A DNA stretch of 64,000 nucleotides, from the NCBI GenBank assembly GCA_014898425.1, contig RCSZ01000011.1, positions 804,501 through 868,500 on the forward strand, written 5' to 3'. The stretch is from Botryotinia globosa. Its lineage: Eukaryota; Ascomycota; Leotiomycetes; Helotiales; Sclerotiniaceae. How positions within the stretch are numbered: the stretch's first letter is position 1; each line of letters begins with the position of its first letter. The translations under genes were made by a program, and so were the position numbers. Under the pieces are notes generated by a model. The model was given only the letters and a program-made list of their open reading frames with translations, was not told the DNA's origin and did no database searches. Of the stretch, positions 47,778-59,646 are shown one piece after another.

Positions 47778-49301
47778 GTGATGATGAGGAGCTCACTTTC
47801 ATGAGAGTCAATCAACGTCTGGATACTTCATATCTTGGGTAATACCCGAAAATCTACCTGGTCGTTGGATGGTGCCTCAGGAAAGGGCTTAATGACTTCT
47901 GATACCCTTTGCATAAAGATTTCATTTTTCCAAAAATCGATGTGATGTTTCTTTGGTGCACGGCATGGAAAAGGATAGCAAAGTTCTCTGTAATTACTTT
48001 TTTTTCTACAAAGTAGGCGACAGAGGGTCTAAGATCTGTACTCAGGTACTTCGGTTTGGGCTTGGGCAATCTTTGATTTACTCGGCGTTAATATAAAGGT
48101 TGCATACAATATGATCTACATGATCATGAGTTGAGCGAATGGGCTCGGTTTAGAGGGAGATGTGTTTCATCACACTTTTAGATAATGTTACGGCTGGCTA
48201 TGTGTAATGGTTGCAGCGTAGCATAGCATTAGCAATGATGCGATCAGCAATGCAAAATAATAATTACATATTGATGTCTTTGATGTCATGCAGTGATCTG
48301 TGAAGTGAATTGTACTTGCATTTTCAACCTCTCAGACTTTCATCCACATGGTAGTTCCAGATGACGTCTATATAACCTCCCCAATGCCGGTTCCCCTCTT
48401 CCTTCCATCTCCCCTCTCCCCACCTTTTCAACTACATGAGTTAATCAGTCAAAACCCCACGCGTTCAATTTATCGCATCGTACCTCATCGAATCCCATTC
48501 ACCAACTCGGTTGCGTTAATCACCCTACCCATCCATATATACCACTCTCCACACCAAGAAATCCAGAATCCAGAATCCAGAATCCAGAACTTGTGTTAAC
48601 CATACGCTGATTGCTACACACACACCACCGAATCGGGGGAAAAAAAGAATAAGGAGAGTGAAGTGAAGGATGGATAGGATATACTGTACACTTAACAAGG
48701 TACTCGAAACTGGGTGTTTTGATCTTGGTTTGGGGGGTTGGGTATACATACACATGTATATAGGTAATTAATTAGAGTGTTAATATTATTTATTAGTTTT
48801 ATGAGGGAAACAGTAGGGGAAAGGGAAAGAAATTCATGGAATATGTTTAGTTAGCTTATCCGTATGTAAGATTTTGGTTTTTTGGTTTCTTGGTTTCTTC
48901 GTTTCTTGGATTCGATGAAATGGCGTTTTTTTGAAAATCTCTCTTTTTTTTTCCCTCTCTTGCTTTTGGGGGATCTGTGTAAAGGCGAATGTGAATGGGA
49001 ATGGGAATGTGAATGTGGATATTGTTAATGTTTATGAATAGATAGATAAATAAATAGGTAGATAGTTCTTAGCACCCACCTACCTACCTGGGAAGCTTGG
49101 TAATCTAAACTCACATATATATCATATATCCATCGACTCTTTCCAACATTTTGATTTCCAGATGATCTCTCTTTATTTTACTTTTCTGACTTATTACTCC
49201 TTTCTTCGACATTTTATATTTCATATCTCATATCTCACATTTTATAGCTAGCTAGCTAGATAGATAGGTATCTAAATATATTTATCGCTTATTTCTTTCT
49301 A

Positions 49302-49659
49302 CAGTAGAACTTGGTTATACCGGACTGAGATTTTCGACCAATCAAATCCGGTATATCCAAGATTCCGGTATAAAAAATAATGGTTCAAGCTTTCTAATCA
49401 AAATTTATATCCGATTTCAGTTCCAAACCCCGATATTTTCGAAAGTTTATTATGTGATCAAGCTTACTAATACAAAAAAAAAGCTTATTAAGCTAAATTC
49501 ACTATCAAAATTTATACCGGATTCTTGAAAAATCAATCCGGTATTCCGATTTTGTCTAAAAATTTGATATTATTATATAAAAAGTAATCAAATCAGAAAA
49601 TTTTTCCAATATATCCAAGATTCCGATATATCCCAGTCCGGTATAGCCAAGTTTTTCTG
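49302..49659. mobile_element. Pogo/Tc1-mariner-like MITE
   Basis: A 358-bp element bounded by TA on both sides (49300-49301 and 49660-49661). The ends are inverted: CAGTAGAACTTGGTTATACC on the left, and on the right the complement reads CAGAAAAACTTGGCTATACC, 24 of 28 positions alike over the first 28. A related motif, CCGGTATATCCAAGATTCCG-like, recurs inside. The interior is AT-rich and non-coding. CAG ends plus TA duplication fit Fot1/pogo-type elements (family knowledge). Confidence 0.85.
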
Positions 49660-50112
49660 TACTTCTACTTCATATTCTTACCTATCTATATATCCTTCAC
49701 AACCTCTTCCCTATTCTTATTATTTAATTTCCATTCTATCCCTTCTCATCCCTTACTCTATAGATTCTTTTTTATTCTCTATTTCTAAATTTCACTATTA
49801 TCACCATCCCATTCTATCTTTATCTCTATCTCCATCTCCATTTCTATTTTCATCCTATCTCCATTCTATCTTTATCTCCATCTTTATTTCTATTTTTATC
49901 TCTATTTCTATCTCCATCTCCATCTCCATCTCCATCACACCATAAACTTTATCATAATCCTCATAATCCTATTCTCTCTCATTCCTACCATCCCCCTTAC
50001 TCTTACCCTTACCCTTACCCCTCCCCTCTCGCTCCCCCCTCCCCCCTCCCCTCATAGCAACCCACCACCTAATTACTTCTCTTCAAACCACACCTATCAT
50101 CCATCAACCATC

Positions 50113-50190
50113 TTCCTCCTCCCTCCTCCTCCCTCCTCCTCCCTCCTCCTCCCTCCTCCTCCCTCCTCCTCCCTCCTCCTCCCTTATCCT
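50113..50190. repeat. CCTCCTCCCT tandem repeat
   Basis: About seven units of a 10-bp pyrimidine repeat (CTCCTCCCTC phase). Confidence 0.9.
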
Positions 50191-50972
50191 CTCCCCATCC
50201 TTCCCTCCTTCCCTCCTCTCCCCACCCCAGCCACCCTACTCCTAATTCAATTTACAATATATACAAACTATACTCCTATTATATTATATCATATTATATT
50301 ATATCATATTATATCATATCATACTATACTATATTATATCATATTATACTATACTATATCATACCATAACTATCTCAAGCCTATACATCCATCCCATTCT
50401 ATTCTATCCCTGATTTCCTCCTCTCCCCTCCCTCTAAAAAAAACATCAAGAAATTTCGATAAATAGCTATCTACCCATCAATATGAGACAAAACACATAA
50501 TAGACATCAAAGAGTTGAATATGCTATCGACTGTATCTAGTTTCTTCATTGTGCTTACGCAGAACTACTGTTACCGGCATGTCAATAGGTATTTCCACAA
50601 AACATCTAGTCTTCAGTCACATACACATACAATCAGACACACGAGAAAACAGAATTTAAGTACTTTTCAGTCAAATGCATTCAAGTAACACCAACTCCCA
50701 TGATTTTCCCAACAATATCTTCTTACGATACGAAACCTATATGTTCTTACTAACTTTCCATTTTCCATCCCCCCATCACCCCACAAATGCACCCAGAGAC
50801 CGCCCATAAAAGAAACATTGGCTCCGCATAAAACATGATAAATGCCTCTACCTAAAAATTCTCGTAATGAAACGTGTCAACTGTCTGCATCTCCCATAAA
50901 TAAACCTCTACCACCAATATCCACACGTGTCCACACCCTTTATCATGCTATCCATCCTCATCTAATATGCAA

Positions 50973-53900
50973 TTAATATCTATCACCACCACGAGCAGGT
51001 TTATTCTTTCCCTCAGCAACAGCTTGAAGAATCAACTCCTTAGCCTTCTCAATGCCCTCTTCACTACCAACAACCTCAATTGGATCAGTTCCCTGTCCAC
51101 GAGGAACAGTAACGTTGCAGCCAGTGGCCTTACGAATACTGTTAACCTTGCTGCCATTCTTACCAACAATTGATCCATACAAGCTAGGATCAACAAGGGT
51201 AAGATGTCCAACAAAGTTGTTCTTCGATGCTTGTTCAATGGCTTGAGCCAAGATGGACTTCGCTTGCGCAATATTTTCGGTGGAGCCACGCAAAACCCAT
51301 GGAATGTCACCAGTCTCTCCAGATCCAGACTTGTTGAAGACGAACCATTCCTCAACGTCATCAGGTGTATCCTTTTCATCTGTGATCAAAGCATCCTTAG
51401 CGCTAGCTCCTGAAGGTGGTGTTGCTCTTGCTGGCATTTTAGCTCCTGCATGATCTACTGTGACTTGAAGATCATTTCGCAACTTTCGGAAAAATTGGCC
51501 ATTGTTCGAAATGTCGTGATGAAGTTTTCGTGGAACTTGGACAGTTTCACCTTCTTGACCTTTAACGAGTTCAAGAATATGGGCCTTTGCCTTTTCGACA
51601 TCAGCAGGAAGACCAGTGATGGTGATTCCAGTTTGACCACTACCCTGTCTGGGAATATCGATCGAGACTTTGAAGTTCTTCTCCATGCCCTTCTTCGTCT
51701 CACCACCAGCACCGATTAAAGGACGATGCTTGTCGGTTGGAACATCCACAGTTTCTGTTATTTGGCTGTCTCGCTCCTCAACAATCTTTTGAATGGCAGA
51801 AACGATGTTATCAACAAGCTGTCGGCTACCTTCAACCTTGATAGCATTGCCCTCTGATTCAGCCTTGGGAAATTGCACAACCCGAGCGAGCTCTCGACGG
51901 TCACCAGATCCACCAGCATTGACAATGATAGCATGGATATTTGCGCCTCCAGCGCCGATCAAGGCTCTATGATGCTTCTTGTCGACATCCAAAGTCTCGG
52001 TAACTGTCGAATCGAAAACACCCTTCTTTTCCTCGATCAACTTCTTTGCCTTGGCGACTTGAGATGCTGTCCCCTTGATCTGAATCTCAACTCGTCCTGA
52101 TGCGTCAGCACTGTCGCGAGAGTTTGGAACATCAATCTTTGCTCCCGTCAATTGTCTCAATTCTTCCATACCAGCTCCACGTTGACCGATAAGGGAAGGG
52201 ACCTGGCTTTGCTGGACACTGACAGTAGCGCTATGGGAGTTATCTTGTAAATATTGAAACAAAGAAAGGATTTCATCTCGGGCTTCATCAGCTCCCTTCT
52301 TAGGTCCCTTGATAGAGACTTCGTCTGGAGCTTGTTGACGTCGAGCATTTTGTTGACCAGCATCATTTTCTGCATTTTCTTCATCTGCCGGACGACCCGA
52401 GCGTGGGAAATGAATTTGGACCTTGTAACGAGTTTGCAACCTATTGATCTGGTTTCCCTTGGCACCAATGAGCTCAGGGTGGAACTTAGGATCGATCTTC
52501 AGGGTGTAGGTTGTCTCATCAGCCCATTGTCTGCCAAGAGACGAGATATGAGATTTGGCAGCATCTGCTTTGGCCTTGGGTCCCTTCACTTCGACTTGGC
52601 CATCCTTGAGTTGAATGTCGACGTCGAATTTTTCACGCAACTCGTTCACGTACGAGCCTCCCTTACCAATGAGCTGGTTTGCATGCTTTTGAGGGAAGTC
52701 AAAAGAAAGTGTGTAACCACGCTCTTTTTCCTCCTCAATCGCCTGCGCGACAAACTCTCTGACCTTGGCAGCCAACTTCTCCACGGTAGGTCTCGGTCCT
52801 TGAAGTGTGACAATAGTGCCGTTAGCAACAACGCGAGTTGGAATCTGGAAGGCCTTGTTTTCAGCGGTGATAAACTTCTTGAGTTTATCGTGGTAACTAT
52901 GGTTGTCAGCATTCAATCGAAGTAAACGTTGTTTCAAAGAAAAGACTTACATTCTTGGAACATCGATCGATTCGCTGGTAATCTCTGCCTGAGAACTAAT
53001 GACATCAATAATGTGCTTGCGAGCATCTTCTAAACCACGTTTGAATTCTGCGATATCGTTTCTTGAAGGCTGGCTACGGGGAATACTGTATTCCGGTTCT
53101 CTTCCAGCAGGTCCTTCGAAAACAAGGAGCACATCACCGTTTGGTCCATCTGGCAGCACAACGTGCACGCCATAATCTTTCTTGACCCTTGGTGAGATAT
53201 CTTGTTCAAGATGCTTATGGTAAAAAGAGTTTACTGGGATGTTTGCCATACGTGAGTGAGGGTGAGCATCCATTATGTTCATCAATTCTCCCTGTACTTC
53301 AAACAAGGCATCTGTTTCCTCGGAGAAGATCTCCCAGATCGAGCCACTGCCAGAATTTGGTGTGTAAATACGAGCATTGTGAAGTCTCTCGAGTCTTTCG
53401 AGCTCGCTGCGCTGGCGCAGATATCGTGCAAGGTTGAAAGCATGCCCTTTGCCGTCTGGTGCTTTAGTGAAATGTTGACTGATATCAATATTGGCAGATT
53501 GCGATTTAGTCGATAGCCTTCTGGCTTCTCGCACAGCTTCCTGAATCTTGTCTATAGGGCCAACGACTGAGATGGTGTTATCTTCTTCGTCTTTGTCAGG
53601 CACAAATAGGGCACATCCAGTGCTGGCAAAAAAGTCCTCTCCTGGGTTACCTTGTTCACCAATAATAGATTGATGGCGACCCTTGCTGATTCCTCTCACT
53701 TCCTGGCGAGTGAGCTCTTCGTGCAACTGCTTGGCCCGACGCTCAATCTCCGCGCGCGCTGCTAAGACGGCAGCACGGTCACCATTAAGAGTGATGCAAT
53801 TGTCAGCAGCAGCTGGAACAAAATTTGGGCCTTCGGGACCGTGAGGGGGGGTTCGCCAGATATAATTAGAGGGAATTTCCAACTCGGACAAGTTGTGAGT

Positions 53901-54991
53901 ATTTCTCAAGGAATCAGCATGAGTGTCATGGGGACCAGCAAGGAAGCGGTAGAATTCCGATGGGATACCACGCAGCTTGGTCTTGGTTGTGCCTGCTTTC
54001 TCTCCCGCAATTTTCTCAATTGCCTTCTTAGCTTCTGCGACCGCGACAGCATTTCCCACAATAGTGACGTCTACTGTAGCATCTTCGTCATCGTCGACAG
54101 GGCCAGCCTTGTTGTCTTTGGGCATTTGAATTCTAGCACCAGTAGCTTCTTGCAACTCCTTAATCTTTGAACCTTGTTTTCCAATGATGAAGGCTCGTGC
54201 TTTGCTGGGGATAGTGACGTGGATTTCTTGCTGGTGGGAGTGTGAGATTGGATAAATGAAGAGAGTAACGATCAGCTTACCTTTGCACCAATTTGTTCCA
54301 TCAAAGCCTTGATACCAGTACGAGAAGCTGCGGGAGGGCCATAAGCTGTAAAGGTCATCTTGCCTCCTAGACCAGTTGTTTGAGTAATGTTAGACCTATA
54401 CTTCTTGTTGATCTCTCTCAAGATTTCTGGCAAAGGTTTCTTTAACTGATCACGCTTGAGAATGTGATCCTTGGCTAATTCAATTCTTTCTTGATGTTGT
54501 TGGCCTGGCTGATTGACCTTTGGTCGATTGACGATAGACAATGGGGTTGCTGCGCCTGAGATGGGAGTAGAAGCTCGGGATGCTCCATTGGTTGGAGTTT
54601 CATTGGCATTGGCTGGCGATTTTCCGCCGCCCCAAATACCTTGAGCTTGAGGCTTAAGTTGGGAAGAGGCTCCGAGAGCTGGGAACAACTCGTGAGATTG
54701 TGTATCGATTGAGGGCTCCTTGCGGACATCCTCCTTCTGTTTTCCTGCAGCTTTTGTGGACACAGTAGGGACCCATCCTGGAGCGGCAGAATCTCCGTTG
54801 ACGTCCTCGAGCACGCTGGTAGAGGTAGGTTGTTCACCATGCTTCAAATCTTCTTCGTCAGGGACTTCCTCAATGCTGGGTTGATGTTCATGATCGTGTT
54901 GTTGCATGAGCTTCTGAGCCCGAGTAAGTTCAGGCCCATTACCGTTAGCTTCGGAATGGCCATTTGGCACAGCAGTATCGACGGCAGACAT
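50973..54991 (-). CDS. SCP160: Multi-KH RNA-binding protein, vigilin/Scp160 type
   Basis: Three exons (54991-54281, 54230-52951, 52896-50973) give 1304 aa. The first about 240 residues are disordered and acidic-to-polar. The rest is a chain of KH domains, with GxxG-type loops readable at IIGKQGSKIKELQ, IIGEQGNPGEDF, LIGKGGSYVNELR, LIGAKGNQINRLQ, LIGQRGAGMEELR, LIGAGGANIHAI, LIGAGGETKKGM and IVGKNGSKVNSIRK, plus some degenerate copies (for example HDISNNGQFFRKLR). Scp160/vigilin proteins associate with polysomes, mostly at the ER, and bind mRNA and tRNA-rich fractions. Short introns of 50 and 54 nt have good splice sites. The tail (NKPARGGDRY) is basic with a Gly pair, common in this family. 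Length agrees with yeast Scp160 (about 1220 aa). Confidence 0.94.
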
Positions 54992-57900
54992 AGTTGGAAT
55001 GATTTGATGTTAAAATTGTAGAATATGGACGAGGTTGAGGTTGATATCGACTAGTAATTCTATGACATGGCAAGTACATTAGTATGTGATGTAATGAATA
55101 GTATGTTTCCCGCAACAATCACAATGGAACAGAGATCAGAAGTTACCTGAAGAATTGCCGAAAGATTGAGGACAGGGTGAACGCAGATCAATTGAACCGG
55201 GAAGATAAGGACAAGTAAGGCCACGCAGACAAATTATGGGAGAATGAGCTCCAAGGTCTAGAAGACTGGCATAAGGGGCGATGCAGTAACAATGTGGGAA
55301 GGTCTGTAGAAATTGATGAAATGCAGAGCTCTTCTAGATTGAATAGGCTCTGTAAGTACAAGTTTCTTCTGTTTTCTGAAGTGTTATGTGCAACGACGTT
55401 GAAAGTTGTCAAGATGTCGAAAGTTGTACTGTGGGTGGAACGTATTATGGAACTTTCTTGAACACTTAATCAGAAGCTTGGGCGATAAAATGAACCTGGT
55501 AAGCGAATTCCGATCTAGGCAAATGGTCTTGGCATCCCGTGACCTTGCAAAGCCTCGAGTCCTCGAGTTATCCGAAGGAGCTTTGAATGAGTGAATGAAG
55601 CTGTTGTCAAAATCTGCATTTGAATTCCCACTGGTTTGGGTCAATGACATCAAACTCTGGATATCATATAGATATCTTTTGTCCCTGGTTTATGAGGAAA
55701 TTGACTAACAATGATCACAAAGAAACTTCAAATCCGCACTAAATCATAAGAGCTTGCACATTGGATACTATGGCACCGAATTCACCAAGTTTAGCAATAA
55801 TGAGTACATAAATATGACCTAGTACTGGCATTGATTCTATCAATCGTCCCCACTGATTTCCAATGACAATGCAATTGAGGGGTATATCCACATACAAATT
55901 TCCTCTCCGCGTACGATCAATGTATGAGACTTGATCAGACAACACTCGAAAGGGTCGACGATGATGCACCTGATGCTTTTGAGAAGGTAGAGCTGGAGTG
56001 GCTTCACTATGGAGAGAGCACTTGGGTATACATACATGTACTTACATGATATTAGAATTGGCAAGTAAAGTACCCCAAGACTCGAAGATATCTGCCAAGG
56101 CGAGACCTTCTTGATGAATTTCTGTGCCAAGTGGCTATGCTTCATTCCTGTCTTGAGGAGAGGATTTTGAGTTCTGATTGTTCCTCCTATGGTTCATCAC
56201 ATAATCGGATGGACATGGACGTCGAGTTCAGTTCGAAATTCGATTGAGGATCACCCCTCCTGTGGTGTAACAGATGTGGTGTCTCGAAGTCTCTCTCTCG
56301 GAGTCAGCCCACCCACTCGCTTGAGGTGAAATGTCACTCCTTTGTACAGTACAGTACAAGAGGTCCGCTGCACTACTGTACATCATGAGCAGGTACTATA
56401 CAACATTGTAACGGTGTTTTTCCATTGTCTATTTTGAAGTTACAGAACAGATAATGGTTACTTCGGCAACCAGGAGTATGACCCCACTATCTCAATAGCG
56501 GGCGTAGATGAAGCCATCTCGTTTGAGATTTCGGGGATAAGAGAATGATTTGTATCGAAAGTCTGTTAAAGATTGCATTTAGAGGATAAGGATGATTCGG
56601 GCTGGTTGTAGAAAAAAAGTGATAGTATGCTGTACCAGTATCATTGCATACAACGGCTGAGGATATCTCCTTATGTAGAAGCGAGAAAGATCCCGATGAA
56701 TGATGAAAAAAAGATTGGCGATTGCAAATTGTTGTAACTTGTACCACATCGTGACTTTCAAATTTGAATCTATGAGTAAGGATAAGGAGGTGAAAGATCC
56801 TTGCACTCGGAACCAGGGATACAGCTTCATATGTCTTTTCCCGGTGGTATCTGTTAACTTCATTCTTCTTAGTCTTATGGTAATATTGTCACTATCGCTC
56901 AGGTGGGGAGGAGAACACGATGATCTTCAAGGGATCCAAAATCTAGAAGCCGGGAAGCATGAAAGCTATGGGGTTTTTGATTCATTGCACGGTTTGCACC
57001 AGCGGCTTTCAACAGTTAATTACTAGGGGCTCAGTATCAGTTACGTACTTTGTACACTAACGAATATGAAGGTGTGGTATATCGGATGTTGACAACCTCT
57101 GTAGGTATTTTGTCCGAACAAACTGGTGGAACAAAGTGATGATGTAGATGGTTTCGCTGGGAAAGACATGTGTGAACTAGTAGATGGGTAGTTTAGATAG
57201 GAAATACATATAATTAATTCAATATAGAAGGACTAACCAACGAAATCATTCTGATTCAGCCAGCCAAGCCAACGAGAGAAGTTCTAGATGAATCGCAGTC
57301 CGGCAAGCAAACAAGTAAGACTTTTTGGAGAGTAGTAACAGTAACCTACTATAAGAAGCCATTCAGGGTCTTTGCATGAACCTTGGAAGGCGTTCAAGTA
57401 CGAACATGATTGTTTGCAAGATAACTGGACTGGCAGTGAGGTAGTGTAGTTCAAAGGTAGTGTAGTTCAAAGGTAGTAAGTAGTATATAGATTACTAGAC
57501 ATACCAGTGAGAAGATGGACTGCAGAGTTTGTCGGGCAACTTGATCAAAGGCAGTGGCTTAAAGACCTTCAAATACAAATCATTACCTTTCTGGGTGTGA
57601 TTAGCTCCCTACTAAATACATGCTGTCGGTGTACATTAGTGTCATGTAATTAATGTATATGTTGTGGTAGTGAGGCTTGTTTGAAATACTGTACGAAAAA
57701 TGGAGCCACCAGAGCAGCTCACTGGGAGCAATTACTACAGAGTAGCATTGGCATTACATACATAGTTAGTAGGCTATTCGCGGGACATAGGAGTCGGGAC
57801 ATATTTCAATTCCACTGGCGACGACACCCTTCAACGATGCAAAGGTTTCCATCTCAATTTAGATGATTAAAAGTTGCAATAGGTCGTATGATTGTAGATA

Positions 57901-58675
57901 ATAGATAGATAGTACTTGTATATCGCTCACTCATGAGTACCTAGTAGTATCCAGTATCTCTTGCTATCCTTTCATTAAAAATCTGACTCAAATTACTCAA
58001 TCTTTAGATTACTCCTTCCCATTCCTTTCCTTCTAGAATCCATTGATCATTCCTTTCCCAAGATTTCATCACGATTACAGTAATACAATTTACAAGCCAA
58101 TTTATGACCCAGTCATCATCCTCTCTCTAGACTCTAGAGTAGAGTCTAAACCCAGTCAAACCGGTTAAACTGACAGCGAAAAGGGTCGAAAAAAGGTCGG
58201 GCAGTGGAGAAAAATCGTAAGTCTTTTCCGAATCCAACCAAGTTCAAGTCCTTCAAACTCAGCAGGGAATACAATCAAGGAATTTCGATCCTCTTGGTAT
58301 CTTCCCTACCTTTCCTACTTTCCCTACCAGCCGAGCAGAGCAGTCTTTGAAGTTCGTACCCAGTACCCAGCACTGTCCCTAGGAATTCGAAATTATTGAA
58401 GGTTCTGTCTCCTGCCCTGGGGCTCGGTTTGCTAACTACCGCCGTTGAAGCCACCTTGTCATACACTCACTGATCGTGATCATTGGGCTCAAAGATTTCA
58501 GAGATTCACAAGATCGATAAAAGCCGTATGAAGAATTGGGGGAGAGAAAGAGATGTTCATCGTCAGTTACCCTCTTGGAGAGGATCACAATAATTTATTC
58601 GTCCATCCGAGGATTTATATCATATCATATCATGTCAAATCAGATAGATAGATACAACTGACAACTTACAACTTA

Positions 58676-58725
58676 CACATACATACATACATACATACAT
58701 ACATACATACACATACACACACATA

Positions 58726-58792
<67 letters not shown>

Positions 58793-58809
58793 ACACACAT
58801 ACACATACC
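58676..58809. repeat. CATA / CA microsatellite
   Basis: CATA repeated about ten times, then a mixed part and about 25 CA dinucleotides with CATA interruptions. The open minus-strand frame of Cys-Val repeats here is an artefact. Confidence 0.95.
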
Positions 58810-58940
58810 AGCAGCAGCACCACTGGTTCATATCATATTTATACCTGTCCTATCTAATCTATTATCCTCACTCATCCCATACCCCTCCCAGTCCCTCCCC
58901 TCTTCTTGAATAATCTCCTGCCCCGTCAATACCTACCTAG

Positions 58941-59090
58941 TACCCTCCTACCCTCCTCCCTCCTACCCTCCTCCCTCCTGCCCTCCTCCCTCCTACCCTC
59001 CTACCCTCCTCCCTCCTCCCTCCTCCCTCCTGCCCTCCTCCCTCCTGCCCTCCTCCCTCCTGCCCTCCTCCCTCCTCCCTCCTCCCTACC
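58941..59090. repeat. CCTCCCTCCTACC-type minisatellite
   Basis: Pyrimidine repeat built from CCTCCCT, CCTACCCT and CCTGCCCT heptamers and octamers. Confidence 0.9.
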
Positions 59091-59646
59091 TAGGTATCGC
59101 ATGCATCAAACCCAACTGAAGAAATCAAGCATCTCCCATTCGTCCACATCAGCTCAAGAAACCCAGAACCCCCCGTCATAAATCGATTCACCTCCATTCA
59201 TCTTACATAGATATTGTTTTGGCCGCCAATTTTATCGACGAACCACACTCCGATCATATATAGTGTTTTGGCTGCACTGTTCAACTAGAGATACTCAGCA
59301 CCCATACACATTCTCTGGTAATTCCCGTCCGCTACCAAACAACAACAAGAACTATTACTTTACCCTCTGCCCCCTTCATTGAGCGAAAATTGGGCGACAA
59401 TCACTCCAGTACTACTTTCCTGTACCATTATTTGATTGATTTATTTGATTTACACAAACGAGATACAGTACAGACAGTGAACCCCGTCACTCGTTACCCT
59501 GTACCAATTTGATATTTATTGCATGCAGATTTCATTTTTTTGATTGGCTTAAAGTGTCACGGCAATTTACGAAACACTCATCCTCCACTCAAAGCGGCGG
59601 ACCTCCCAAAGTTCAAACGAAGAAGGTCTGAGCAGTGACCAAAGAT

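Larger units (their letters stand above)
47778..50972. other. 3.2-kb spacer between convergent genes with repeats and a MITE
   Basis: Lies between the dehydrogenase (plus) and KH protein (minus) genes. It holds a 7-bp repeat ATCCAGA at about 48561-48590, the MITE at 49302-49659, CCATCT runs at about 49800-49935, CCTCCTCCCT repeats at about 50113-50190 and TATATTATATCA repeats at about 50270-50370. No gene is supportable. Confidence 0.65.
54992..59646. other. 4.7-kb divergent upstream region
   Basis: Lies between the KH gene (minus) and the kinase gene (plus). No supportable gene. A 17-bp sequence, GGTAGTGTAGTTCAAAG, is duplicated in tandem near 57441-57475. A near-palindrome TAGACTCTAGAGTAGAGTCT lies at about 58129-58149. 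Microsatellites occur at 58676-58809 and 58941-59090. Long 5' UTRs for both genes are likely. Confidence 0.6.

Noticed and set aside
49990..50025. TTACCC repeats, similar to telomere sequence complement
   Set aside because: Only three to four copies within a C-rich tract; true TTAGGG arrays are longer and the region is flanked by housekeeping genes.
58635..58823. Minus-strand Cys-Val repeat frame
   Set aside because: Translation of a CA microsatellite.
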